64,000 nt of DNA from Pseudo-nitzschia pungens (lineage: Eukaryota > Bacillariophyta > Bacillariophyceae > Bacillariales > Bacillariaceae). The notes below the pieces were generated by a model. That model had not been told where the DNA came from. It worked only from the letters and a program-made list of their open reading frames with translations, and searched no databases. The DNA lies in contig CM074761.1 in the NCBI GenBank assembly GCA_037355855.1, positions 1,178,001 to 1,242,000 on the forward strand, written 5' to 3'. Below are positions 52,464-63,168 of the stretch, piece by piece; positions within the stretch are counted from its first letter, which is position 1; every line of letters begins with the position of its first letter. The position numbers and the translations under genes are program-made.

Positions 52464-53996
52464 TCATGCGAGGGCACCATTCTTGTCCATCTCCTCTGCC
52501 ACAAGAACGGCGTTCAAGGCTGCACCTCTCAGGAGCTGATCTCCACAAACGAAAAATTCAATTCCATGGTCACCGAACGCGAGTGATTCGCGGATTCTTC
52601 CTACTTCAACGTCGTAGCTACCTGTGGCCGTCAGAGGCATGGGGTAAGTAAGCGTTTCCGGATCATCCTTGACGACGACACCGGGAGCTTCTTCCAAAAC
52701 TTTGCGCGCTAGTTCCAAATCAACCTTCTCTGTCGTTTCCAGAACAATAACTTCGGAGTGGGCTCTAATGGTTGGGATTCGTACGGCGGAACAACTGATA
52801 GGAATGTCTTCACCGAGGTCGCAAATCTTTCGTGTCTCCCACGTAACCTTCATTTCTTCCTTGGTGTATCCGTTCTCTTGGAATTTGTCGATTTGTGGGA
52901 TAACGTTGAAGGGCAACGGGTACGCAAAGATTTTGTTTTCGATCCCGTCGTGGGATTTCATGTCGCCTTCCAAGTATTTCTTGGTACCCTCCGTCAACTC
53001 GTCCATACCCGGTTGACCAGCTCCACTGCTAGCTTGATAGGTCGACATCAAGACTCTCTTCACACCGAACTGCTTGATCAACGGCCACAAGGCCATCAAT
53101 CCGATCGCGGTGGTACAGTTAGGATTCGCGATGAGCTTCGAATCTTTGGTGCATTGTCCGTTGATTTCGGGGACTACCAGAGGAATATCTGGTTTATACC
53201 GGAAAGCGGACTGAGCAAAATTTACAAAAAAGCGTGGGATTTGGTTAGAACAGGGCACCGTGAGTGATGGTACATAAGACGTACGAACGGGACGACTCGG
53301 TCGAGGCCATTTTCTGAGACGTTGACAAGTAGCTGAGATGATACAGCAAGTGATTCGCAAACCACACACAAACACAAACACAAACACAAACACACACACA
53401 CACACACAGAAGATCTCGTGGTGCGATCGAAAGATCCACAATAGTAGCAATGGTGCATTTCTGATCAGTACGTCAAAACTTACCGAGTTGTCAATCACGA
53501 CAGCACCGTCGTCGCCCTCGCTGATGGCTTCGGCGTGAGCCAAGGAGAAGTCTCCATCAACGGCCAAGAACACAATATCGCACTCGCGTGCGGAGGCGAC
53601 ATCGAACAACTCGATCTCGACCTCGCCGCTATTCTTGGTCGAGACCTTTTTCCCCGCCGATCGTGCGGAACCGAAAAATCGGAGCTTGTCGACCTTGAGA
53701 ACACCCCGATCCTCGAGACAATTTCGGATTTCTTTTCCGACGGCACCCGTTGCTCCAACGATTCCGACGGTATAGGAATTCAAGGACGTAGAGGAAGCAG
53801 ACGACATTTTTCGAGCGGAAGAGTCGTTGTTATTGAGGATTGATCTGGGAGTGAATGCCCTGGATGTGATCCCACTTTTCTGTCTGCTTGTGGATGTAGA
53901 TGCTGGAATGGGTGCAAATGCGTTCACGTTTGTTGTTGTTGTTGTCGCAACGACGAATCCGAATGCAGACCAAAGAGCGGTTCTTGTAAACTTCAT
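52464..53996 (-). CDS. asd: Aspartate-semialdehyde dehydrogenase, plastid-targeted
   Basis: Reduces aspartyl phosphate to the semialdehyde for Lys, Thr and Met synthesis. Exon 1 (53996-53484) starts MKFTRTALWSAFGFVVA, a signal peptide. It is followed by NA|FAP (residues 25-29), an ASAFAP-like plastid cleavage site, and a Ser/Thr/Arg transit segment. GIVGATGAVGKE (78-89) binds NADP. The 273-nt intron 53211-53483 (GTAAGT, CTCAG, phase 0) lies inside DNS|SAFR. Exon 2 has PLVVPEINGQ, NPNCTTAIG with catalytic Cys203, YQASSGAGQPGMDEL, IPISCSAVRIPTIRAHSE and FVCGDQLLRGAALNA. The product is 419 aa. The intron has no stop and is a multiple of three, so the unspliced frame is also open, with a Val-Cys/Val-Phe run from a GT repeat. 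Confidence 0.93.
   Translation of the reverse strand: MKFTRTALWSAFGFVVATTTTTNVNAFAPIPASTSTSRQKSGITSRAFTPRSILNNNDSSARKMSSASSTSLNSYTVGIVGATGAVGKEIRNCLEDRGVLKVDKLRFFGSARSAGKKVSTKNSGEVEIELFDVASARECDIVFLAVDGDFSLAHAEAISEGDDGAVVIDNSVSFDVLIRNAPLLLLWIFRSHHEIFCVCVCVFVFVFVFVCGLRITCCIISATCQRLRKWPRPSRPVRTSYVPSLTVPCSNQIPRFFVNFAQSAFRYKPDIPLVVPEINGQCTKDSKLIANPNCTTAIGLMALWPLIKQFGVKRVLMSTYQASSGAGQPGMDELTEGTKKYLEGDMKSHDGIENKIFAYPLPFNVIPQIDKFQENGYTKEEMKVTWETRKICDLGEDIPISCSAVRIPTIRAHSEVIVLETTEKVDLELARKVLEEAPGVVVKDDPETLTYPMPLTATGSYDVEVGRIRESLAFGDHGIEFFVCGDQLLRGAALNAVLVAEEMDKNGALA
53362..53408 (+). repeat. (CA)n microsatellite in ASADH intron
   Basis: CACAAA units followed by a CA run. On the coding strand it reads as a GT-rich tract within the intron. 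Confidence 0.9.
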
Positions 53997-54699
53997 TGTG
54001 TGTTTGTTGATCAAAAAAGTCTAGTTTGTGTGTACTCGTACCGGTAGGAGTCTTTCTTCTCCTGTTCTTTCGGAACGAAATACGAAGTAATAATAATACT
54101 AATTGTGTGATAGCACGAGGAAATGTAACGATGGTTTACCAGTAAGACTTACCGTACCTGTGGGCAACAAGCATCAGATTCAACCAACGTCTAGGAGTGT
54201 TCGTCGTCGAAGCCGAAGAAAGTAAAGATCCGATCGATCGGAGGAACAGACGTTTGTACTTTTTTGTGCGGTCGTACTCAAGAAGTGTCTGTCTGTCTAT
54301 CAAAATCGGTTTCAGGAATCAAGAATGAGAAATAATCATAATAAATTTGCGCTTTTGCAAGTACAAACTGCATAACTACACTAGTACTACTATTATTATC
54401 ATGCTAACTTACTTATTTCCCTTCCTTGCTGATTGCATGTTCACGTGAAATAAGATACAAGCACTTGTAGGTTACGTCACGTGCTACCGCTCTATGGTTG
54501 CATCGTCACTTCTCTCAAAACATAGTAAGGAAACCAAGACTGTAACAGATGATGATAGTACTTGTTGTAGTATCATAAACTCGTTTCCTTGCATAAATTA
54601 TGAAAGAGATTCTGAACCCATTTCTTCCTTGCACAGATTATGAAACACATAGACAAGCGGAATACTATATCCATAGTTCAGGATATTTAGCACAGACCC
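53997..54699. other. Intergenic
   Basis: About 700 bp, AT-rich, with TACCGGTAG and CCAGTAAGACTTACCG strings. No gene supported. Confidence 0.5.
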
Positions 54700-56062
54700 T
54701 CATCTCCTACTATGTTCCGATAGTGATTCTTTTTGAAACATCACGGCATCAATCCCGTCGCCGTAAAAGTTCCGACGACCGGGCGGAACCATCTGCGTCG
54801 ATTGCCAGTGTTCACACCGTTTCGTTTGGGACTTTCGCATCGTGTTCAGAATGTTCGCAGGTTTGAACAGATTGGTATACGTGCTGCCCAAATCGTTGGC
54901 ATTCGTGACGATTTTTTGGTCGGTTTCTTCCCCGGAAACTTCTTCGGGCCAAAGTGGAAGGATTGACGAGTACGCCGACGTTGTGGATTTCCACCACGTG
55001 AAGCAATAGTCCTTTTTGTTTTGTTTCTGCAAGAGAATTGTGCCTTGGGTTAGTTTTGGGTTGGATCCAAATCCATTCCAGTGGAATCCTTTCGCGTGAA
55101 AGACGAACTCGGTGTCTTCGTCCACGATCAGAAGATTCTTGTTCTCCACGGAAGTATTCTCGCCTATCGAGTCTCCTACCGGTAGTACTAGCATCATTCG
55201 TTATTTCTGATGTCGTAGTACCTGTGCGAGACTCGGGTACCAACAAAGGTCGCACGACAACCGTCACACCCCAGGGGCGTTTCTTCCATCGCCCGATTCC
55301 CAATACCGAACGGTTGGAAGCAGAAGACGTGCCTTCAACCATTCGACAATATCCTTCCGGATGAAGCTCCATTTCGAGACTCCTCCCTTGCTTGCCCGCG
55401 CTTTGTCGAAACAAAGCCGATGATTTCGGTGAAAACAAGGACCAGTTGACATTGATTTTCCAAATTGGTGTTCGGAGGGGGTGTTCGTCATCGTCATTTT
55501 CGTCATCATCATTGTTGTTGTGGTTGCCTTGCATTCCCTCGAAAATCGATTTTTGATCTATCCTTCCAAAATGAACAAAGTCCAATCGTTTCTTCTTGCG
55601 ATCAGTTTTTTGGAATCCCTTGTCGAAATCATCGTAGAAGTTGTCGAGTGTACTTTCCTGCCTCATTTCCTTCCAGTAATGATAACTGTCATTGTTCTCG
55701 CTCCCTCCGTCTGTCTCGTAACCTACTCCAAACCATTTTCGTTTTCTTCTCTTGTCTGCTTTCGAATGATCGGATCGAAAGTCATTGGTGAATGCGGTAG
55801 TAGGAAAGACCGAAGTACCTTGCCGATGAGGCTGGTATTGGTCTCGTTGCTCCCACCGTTGTGTTCCTCCAGAAAGCGTTTCCAAGACACCATCCGACGC
55901 ATCATTGGCAATGGCAGCAGCAGCAGTCAGTGTCGTCAGAGATGCAACAAAGAGCATTTCGATCAATGAGAAGTTTCCGGTCCTTCTTCGAAATCTATTC
56001 GGGTGCAAGGATCGTCGACAGAGTCGCGATTTCAAGCTTGAGGAAGAGTACATCGTCGGCAT
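54700..56062 (-). CDS. Unknown secretory-type protein, one frame break
   Basis: Start at MPTMYSSSSLK (upstream frame opens only with GTG). A basic N-terminus precedes a hydrophobic segment (LIEMLFVASLTTLTAAAAIA, about residues 34-53), then a polar region with Asp/Asn repeats. The conserved-looking part is IWKINVNWSLFSPKSSALF, LEMELHPEGYCRMVEG and RWKKRPWGVTVVVRPLL. Near 55170-55200 the frame shifts by one. The continuing frame reads LIVDEDTEFVFHAKGFHWNG, FGSNPKLTQGTILLQKQ and FKPANILNTMR, in keeping with the upstream half, and ends at 54700. Unshifted, it would stop at 54812 after a basic nonsense tail. I do not know the family; the frame break is either an assembly indel or recent decay. Confidence 0.55.
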
Positions 56063-56941
56063 CGTTACTACCACCCACTATACGTCCTCTGTTTGGTTTT
56101 CACAATTGTCCAGAGAAAGCAGATGTTTTTCGTTAACTCAATCGCCACTATACTGGATAGTCGAGGCACACAGTGAGAGCTACCGGTAATCCGTACCGTA
56201 CGCAATATAGTCGAAGACGCGAGAGAAGGGAGGCAGTTCGGAGTAGTCTTCTGAAAGTAGCCGGCTAGGTGTGTTTTCAATCGTCAATCGATCATCAATC
56301 ACATCAAAAAAGTATTCGGTGCGAAAAGATATCGAAAAATTCAAAAACTAAGGCTTACTGCAAATTCCTCATACACGTAACTTACCTAACCTTACCGGTG
56401 CCGGTATGTTTCATGTCGTGCAAATTGTCGCACACGAACTGCACTAAAAACCGAACCTTAGTTTCGAAGCTTACCTGTACGGTACCGGTAACCTTACAAA
56501 CACAAAAAGGGGTTCAAACAACATACCGGTAACTTACGTTAAGGTTACCGTGTTATGCTAGCTTACCGGAAGATCGTGCTGTACCGTGCCACAGGTACAA
56601 AATTCTACAGTGCTCTTCTTAACTTGGGGATAGAGTTCAAAATGACGACCAAGGGAACACTAAATCTGACCGGACGTGCTGACAGACGTCAAGTCGACAG
56701 ATTGCCATCGACGATCACACGAATTGCGTGAGGAAACAGGAAACAAATCACCTTCCCGCTTCAAATTTTGAAATAATAATAATGATGTTCCGACGCCCGA
56801 CGCACAAGCTATCGCATCGTTCACATCGATTCTCGAAGTGAAGAAAAGTGCACCACCGTACTGCAGATCTGGCAGTCGAGACGAACCAAAGAAAATCGTC
56901 ATCGATTCCGGTCGTACCAGCACCATACGCATGCCGGCACG
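56063..56941. other. Divergent promoter region
   Basis: About 880 bp between two opposite starts. Rich in GTAACCTTAC, TACCGGTAAC and TTAAGGTTACCG strings at 56380-56560. No gene. Confidence 0.5.
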
Positions 56942-58594
56942 ATGTCACGCAAAGACTACAGTGACGACGATGGAGAAGGCAAAGCCGATGATTCGCCGTA
57001 TGTGTCAAAAATCGAGACGTCGTACCAGCCATTGGATATAGCGTTCCATCCGCATCGCGACAACCTAGTGGCGGCCGCCTTGGTTGATGGTAGTGTTGAA
57101 GGTAAGTTTCACTTTGATTCGGTGCCGATAACCATATCAACGAAGGAGTGACGTTCCTAACCTTTGTGCCGTTCTCATTCATCACGGCAGTCCACGATTT
57201 TCGAAAAGACGAAGACATCAACCCGGAAGATAGTGACGACGAGTATGAATCGCTGTTGTCGTCGTTGTCCCTGCACGCGGCCACGAATTACACGTACAAG
57301 TCGCCGTCTAAAAAAACTCCGACCGCTTCTTGCAAGTGCGTTGCTTTTTCCTCCGATGGCTCCAAACTCTATACGGGCGGATCCCCGTATGGTGATCTGT
57401 GCGCCGTCGACGCCGAGCGGGCGTGCACCTTCTCCGTCGACAGCAAAAACGAACCTCTCTGGAGAATACAAGTCCGCAACCGCATCCACGGATCGAATCG
57501 ATGCAAGCAATGAATACAACATAAACATAAGCAAGAACAATCCACTCGTTGCTCTGTACCCATTCCAGAAAGATGGTGAGGCCGGCACACATTTGTTGGC
57601 GACAGGTGATGACAATGGCGGAATACGGATATGGGATGAACGGCTCTGTGGGGGAAGCAGCGGGGCGGGTTTTTCCAACAAACGTCCGAAAGGATGTGTT
57701 CTAGAATGGAACCAGCAACAGGATTACATCAGTGGAATCGAATACTACCCTCACGGCAACGGAAAAAACCAGGATGGAAACAATATTCTGCTTGCGACGT
57801 CGGCCGATGGGTCGTTGGGAGTTTATGATTTGCGCATGAACAAGGGCGCCGTTGCAGACACCACTCGAACGTCGGACCACCTGGACGACGAATTGCTTTC
57901 TCTTTGTGTTTTGAAGTCGGGCAGGAAGGTTGTTTGCGGAACACAAACGGGAGCCCTGTCGATCTTCAGCTGGGGTACGTGGGGGGACATCAGCGACCGA
58001 TTCCCGGGACACCCCGCGTCGGTGGAGGCCCTGCTCAAAATCGACGAAAATACTGTTTTGACCGGTTCTTCGGACGGTCTGATACGTGTGGTACAAATTC
58101 ATCCAGACAAACTCTTGGGGGTCCTCAATGATGGTGACGAACATGGGAATGCCAATGGCAACGACGACAACGATGGTCACGGAGGATATCCCGTCGAAAA
58201 ATTGGCGTACAATTCGAATAGAGACGTTGTTGGCAGTCTCACTCATGATAATTTTGTGCGATTGTGGGACGCGCGCATCTTGAAAGACGACGAGGACGAT
58301 GGTGACGATAGTGACGACGAGGACGATGTAGAAGAAAGTGCGCAGAAACCTGCCCCCGTCGCCCAATCGAAGGGCACCAACAAAGGTGCAACGGGGAAAG
58401 GCAATGCCAGCGAGAAAGATAACAGCGATGACGAATGGGAGGACATGGACGATGATGAACAGAACGGTGATGACGACGATGACGACGATAGCGATGACGA
58501 TAGCGACGACTCCGAACCTGAACAAGAGACGGCGAATGATCGAAGAAAGAAACGATTGAAAACAGAAAACGAAAAATTCTTTGACGACCTGTGA
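56942..58594 (+). CDS. WDR55-like WD40 protein, one frame break
   Basis: Exon 1 (56942-57101) runs MSRKDYSDDDGEG to YQPLDIAFHPHRDNLVAA, then DGSVE. The 89-nt intron (57102-57190, GTAAGT to GGCAG, phase 1) joins to V-HDFRKDED. Blades follow: KCVAFSSDGSKLYTGG, LLATGDDNGGIRIWDERL, NILLATSADGSLGVYDLR, VVCGTQTGALSIFSW, VLTGSSDGLIRVVQIHP and VVGSLTHDNFVRLWDAR. The C-terminus is a long Asp/Glu stretch ending RKKRLKTENEKFFDDL. This order, with GDDNGGIRIWD and the acidic-basic tail, matches WDR55/Jip5, a nucleolar protein needed for rRNA processing. The frame breaks once near 57455-57480; conserved coding on both sides argues for an indel in the assembly. Confidence 0.75.
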
Positions 58595-59686
58595 GACTGC
58601 GGCTATTTCTGCAACCGAACTCCTATTTACAGTAGTTCAGACTCGATGCTAAAGCTCGTTCCGATCCAACTAATTTTCTTCAATGCCCTAATAAGTACTA
58701 CGTGTAGTAGTACTAGTATTATATTTATTGTGCTTCGAGCTTGTACAATTACATCATACGAAATAACTTTAGTTGACTGCAATGAGTTGCATCTGAATGA
58801 ACTGACGTAGTTTCAATGGTATTCAGCATGGATGGATGAGGGCAGTTTCTGTGATACTCCCAACTTTAAACTACTGGTGTTGCATGCCAGTAGTAGAATA
58901 CGAGTACGTACCGTAAAATCTCACTTCTTGGAAGTTACTTGACATCCGAAAGAGTTTCGAACTCGGTGTTTTATGTTCATCTTCAGTGTATCAACCGTGT
59001 GTTCCTACCATAAGCGCCAACCCCAACGGTAAGAAGGTTACTTCCAAAATAGAGCCTTCAGTTGTTTTAAAAGGTGACTTATCACATCCCTTACTAATGA
59101 GAATTGTGCGAAAGAATGATTGACCGGTAAGGTTTACGGTAATTACTCGTAACCTCATGATGCTCTTACTGTACCGGTATTACGCCGTCCACGGTTAGTC
59201 ATTAGGCAAAGGACGAATCAATCTGTGTTTGTACGGTACGGTACCTATTGTTCCTAACCCCGAAACCAGTGTAAAGACGAACGACGGACTTGCGACGCAA
59301 CACTCAAAATACCGATGTTGGCGATAAGACATAAGGTTACCGGTAATTAGTGACCATAAAGTAAGATTACCGGCAAGAATAGGATGTACGGTACGAGTAA
59401 ACTCGATTACGTAAGGCTACTGGATCGAACGGAACGGTGATGATCGGAGTCGGATCTGAGAGTAAAGAATGGGAGAAGAAAGAAAGCATTCTGTCGATTT
59501 TTTTCCAATCACCGCCATCACATTCGCCATTCGCCATTCGCCATCAAAAGTCTCTAATAAAAAAAAGACATCATGAAGTTCGAGTAATTTACTGTTTGCA
59601 TCGGGTCAGGTTCGATCATCAAGTAACTCCCACAACTGATTTTTCCATCTCAGTGTCTCTCATCACCAACAGATTGAAAAGATAGG
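58595..59686. other. Intergenic
   Basis: About 1.1 kb. TACTAG microsatellite near 58695-58715; GGTAAGGTTTACGG and AAGGTTACCGGTAATT strings at 59125-59350. Last 250 bp are probably promoter/5' UTR of the fumarase gene. Confidence 0.5.
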
Positions 59687-61576
59687 ATGATGTCCATGAC
59701 TGTAACCAATCGACTCGCTAAATCCTTGCTATTGAAAACGCTGCCTCGGCCTTTGGCAAGGACTCTCCGGCCTGAAATCGGATCTTCGTTGGCCTTGGAA
59801 TCGAGCACAAATAATGGTGGGCAAAGTAAACCACTGTGGAGCAGCGGATCCGATTTTTCCTGTTATTCGACAACCCGGCATCTGGCAGCGAAGAAAAAGA
59901 GAGTCGAAAAAGAATTCGATTACGAGCCCTTGTTCCAGTCGAACGTTTTCGACACCAGCCGAGAAGCAAACAAAGAAACAGAATTCGTGCAAATCCTGCC
60001 ACCGGAGGGACACGTCGAAACCGTTGCCGTGGATGGGGTCGAGTATTTGCGTCTCGTTGATCCCAAAAAAACACTTGCCGAATTGTCCTATAAAGCTTTC
60101 GGAGACATCGCACATTTGTTGCGGCCGAAACACCTGGGCCAATTGCGATCCATTTTGGAAGACCCCGAAGCCTCAAAGAACGATAAATTCGTGGCACTGG
60201 AATTATTGCGAAATGCAGATATTGCTTCCGGAAGGGTTTTACCGGGTTGTCAAGATACTGGCACCGCTATTGTAAGCGCCAAGCGTGGCCATCGAGTCTT
60301 GACGGATGGAAATGACGATGAATACTTGAGTTTGGGAGCATATGAAGCCTACAAGAATTTGAATTTGCGATACTCGCAGGTGGCTCCCCTCGATATGTTT
60401 GAAGAAAAGAATACAGGAACGAATTTGCCCGCACAAGTCGATGTTGCGGCGACCAAAGGAGACGAATACAAATTCTTGTTCATGGCAAAAGGAGGTGGTT
60501 CGGCGAACAAGACGTTTCTGTACCAACAGACGAAAGCTTTGCTGAATCCCGGAAGCCTCGAGGAATTCTTAGGCAATACAATCAAAACCATTGGAACGTC
60601 GGCTTGCCCCCCATATCACTTGGCCATCGTCGTAGGAGGATTGTCGGCGGAACTCAATCTGAAAACAGTGAAGATGGCGTCGACAAAATTTTATGACGAC
60701 TTGCCTACCTCTGGCTCGGAGGGAGGTAGGGCATTTCGTGATGTCGAATGGGAAAAGCACATCCTAGAAATGACACGAAAAATGGGAATCGGAGCACAGT
60801 TCGGTGGCAAGTACTTTTGTCACGATGTTCGGGTAGTACGATTACCACGACACGGTGCCAGTTGTCCCGTGGGGATTGGTGTGAGTTGCTCAGCGGATCG
60901 ACAGGTCCTAGCGAAAATCAACAAGGATGGAGTCTTCATCGAACGTCTGGAAACTGATGTCGCAAAATACATTCCAGACGTCACCGAATCCGATTTGAAA
61001 AACGACGATGAAGACATGGAAGCGGTTTCAATCAATCTGGATTCCATGTCCATGACGGAGTTACGTGAAACCCTATCTAAATATCCAACGAAAACGCGAT
61101 TGAGCCTGACTGGAACCATCGTAGTGGCAAGAGACATTGCCCACGCGAAAATGCTAGCAAAGATTGAATCAGGAGAGGGATTGCCCGACTACGCGAAGAA
61201 CAACATCATCTACTATGCTGGACCAGCCAAAACTCCTGAAGGATATGCTTCGGGATCGTTTGGTCCAACGACAGCCGGTAGAATGGATGCGTATGTAAGC
61301 AAGTTCATGCAAAATGGTGGAAGTTTTGTGACGTTGGCAAAGGGTAATCGCAGTAAAGCTGTTACGAATGCATGCAAAAAATATGGTGGATTTTACTTGG
61401 GATCGATCGGTGGCCCTGCCGCTATCTTGGCGAAAAACTGCATCAAGAACGTGGAGGTCCTCGATAATGAAGAAGACGGAATGGAAGCTGTATGGAAAAT
61501 CGATGTCGTTGACTTCCCCGCATTTATTGTCGTCGATGATAAGGGTGACGATTTCTTCAAAGAGTGGTTGGGTTGA
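59687..61576 (+). CDS. Fumarate hydratase, class I (Fe-S), mitochondrial
   Basis: Interconverts fumarate and malate using an oxygen-sensitive [4Fe-4S] cluster. The 629-aa, intron-free protein has a long Arg/Ser/Leu-rich presequence ([20 protein letters not shown]) suited to mitochondria. The N-terminal Fe-S domain carries PGCQDTGTA (Cys188), GTSACPPYH (Cys307) and GVSCSADR (Cys401). The spacings of 119 and 94 residues equal those I recall for the cluster ligands of Leishmania fumarase (133, 252, 346). [10 protein letters not shown] and VVGGLSAE line the active site. The C-terminal domain has [44 protein letters not shown] and [14 protein letters not shown]. All key residues are intact. Confidence 0.95.
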   Translation: MMSMTVTNRLAKSLLLKTLPRPLARTLRPEIGSSLALESSTNNGGQSKPLWSSGSDFSCYSTTRHLAAKKKRVEKEFDYEPLFQSNVFDTSREANKETEFVQILPPEGHVETVAVDGVEYLRLVDPKKTLAELSYKAFGDIAHLLRPKHLGQLRSILEDPEASKNDKFVALELLRNADIASGRVLPGCQDTGTAIVSAKRGHRVLTDGNDDEYLSLGAYEAYKNLNLRYSQVAPLDMFEEKNTGTNLPAQVDVAATKGDEYKFLFMAKGGGSANKTFLYQQTKALLNPGSLEEFLGNTIKTIGTSACPPYHLAIVVGGLSAELNLKTVKMASTKFYDDLPTSGSEGGRAFRDVEWEKHILEMTRKMGIGAQFGGKYFCHDVRVVRLPRHGASCPVGIGVSCSADRQVLAKINKDGVFIERLETDVAKYIPDVTESDLKNDDEDMEAVSINLDSMSMTELRETLSKYPTKTRLSLTGTIVVARDIAHAKMLAKIESGEGLPDYAKNNIIYYAGPAKTPEGYASGSFGPTTAGRMDAYVSKFMQNGGSFVTLAKGNRSKAVTNACKKYGGFYLGSIGGPAAILAKNCIKNVEVLDNEEDGMEAVWKIDVVDFPAFIVVDDKGDDFFKEWLG

Positions 61577-61733
61577 ATGCAACACAATGAGACGATGGGT
61601 CGAGAGGTAAGGGTGGCTTTGCTGACCTTCCTTTGCGTATTCAAAACTTTAAAACATGTGACGTACACCTAAATGTCAGAGTTAATTTTGCATCGTTTGG
61701 TGTTATTTTTCGGCATGCTATGGTGCGTTCCAT
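61577..61733. other. Convergent spacer
   Basis: 157 bp between the 3' ends of the fumarase and glycosyltransferase genes; nothing seen. Confidence 0.5.
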
Positions 61734-63168
61734 TTACCTAAGTGTATTAGTGTAGTATTTCAATATTTTTCCTTCGAATGGCCTCTTGCTTACTCGAGCT
61801 TCTTCTCGTTCCACAATTTTCTTAAATCTGGGCATACCTTTCACAGGATGTTCCCAAAACCGTTGACTTTTGCCGATGGTAATCAAGGTTATAGGTGAAG
61901 GATTATGATAAACCATTGCAGCAATGTCGTGGTCCTCGTGGCCCTCGATGTACCCACCCTTCGCTACTCTCATTCTCGAGAAAGGCGCTTCTTCGGCAAC
62001 AAAGGCAGCCAAATCTGCCGACATTAAATAGCACTGCCCAGCTAGATAAAGATGAACGCCGTCGTATTGTGTACCCCAATGTGATTCATACCTGCCACGT
62101 TCTTCTGGAGGGTGGCTTAACTTCGAGCCAGCGTGATACCACGGGCCCTTGTCTCGTAGGGCACCAACAAAAGTATTCTTATTGTAAGGTGCTGGAGGCA
62201 ACCTTTCGTGTGCAAATTCCAGAAACTCATGTAACTTCAACATCGAATCGCTATCGAATTTGACGACATAATCTATCGGAGTTTCTGTCTCCTCAAATTG
62301 TTTGCATATCTTACTACCAAAATAGAACCATGTTTGAGATTTTCCTTCGTTCATGTTTTCTCTACACACGCAATAGCAAGGTCCATCGGAATTATGAGAG
62401 CACGAGAACTATTGCCATTACAAAAACAAATGCAATCGGATCCGAATTGCTTTCGATAGATAGAGACAGGATAACTTTGTTTTGCATTTCCTATACGACG
62501 TTGACTCTCTCGTTCACTCACCGGATGTTCAGACGGGTAACGTCATCCCAGTTGATGTCGTCCTTCACTGGATTTTTGTAGCCACCGACGAATTCAATTG
62601 GAGTCTCTTCGGTATCAGAGTCCTCTAGACGCTCAGTCGGAGCATTTGGGTCGTCACTTGCTCCCGTGACAAAGGTAATAATCAATTGACATTTTTTCCG
62701 CATAGATACGTCTTCGCTCGCACGGAAATCACTCAAAGTACACACACGGTCATCTTTCCAAACATCGTTGAAGAGAGTACGATGCCATTTGCGATGACTT
62801 GCGTCAAACATATTGTCGCTTGAAAATATACCCAATAAAGTTCTTGGACTTCTCAAACGACCGAAGTTGTCATCGTCATCGGTAAGAAGTTTTCTCCCTC
62901 CGTTCAATGTGGACTCTTCTTTTCTGTTTCGTTCTTCTTTGATTGTTTTTCGCTTTTTCCGAAGTCGTTTCGATTTTGAGAAAAACTCAGGCGGTATGAG
63001 ATCAGAGCCATGAGCTTGATACTCTGATGTTTGACGCGAATGAGTGGTGGAAATCATTAAGTTATTAAGGAACAAGGCACCAATTGCACCCATCAGAATC
63101 AATCGTAGCTGAGATGCAGTTACGCCGGACCTTCGTCCCTTTCCACTGGTCACATTTTCAGAATACAT
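61734..63168 (-). CDS. GT31-like glycosyltransferase, type II membrane protein
   Basis: Exon 1 (63168-62522) and exon 2 (62361-61734) join in phase 2 (GTGAGT; 160-nt intron), linking LNIR to ENMNEGKSQTW; 424 aa. A signal anchor (LRLILMGAIGALFLNNLMI, about residues 21-39) implies the Golgi. The soluble part has CQLIITFVTGA, then IDYVVKFDSDSMLKLHEFLE with a DxD metal motif (DSD), NTFVGAL, YLAGQCYLMSADLAAF and GHEDHDIAAMVYH. The order resembles the Galactosyl_T (GT31) fold, where these are the metal, acceptor and EDxxVG-like motifs. Donor and acceptor are unknown. A Lys/Arg-rich stem (about residues 60-85) follows the anchor. Confidence 0.75.

Noticed and set aside
53222..53458. Cys-Val repeat ORF as a metal-binding peptide
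   Set aside because: It is the translated CA/GT microsatellite inside the ASADH intron.
57701..58525. Minus-strand ORF rich in Val and Ile
   Set aside because: Antisense of the Asp/Glu-rich tail of the WDR55-like protein.
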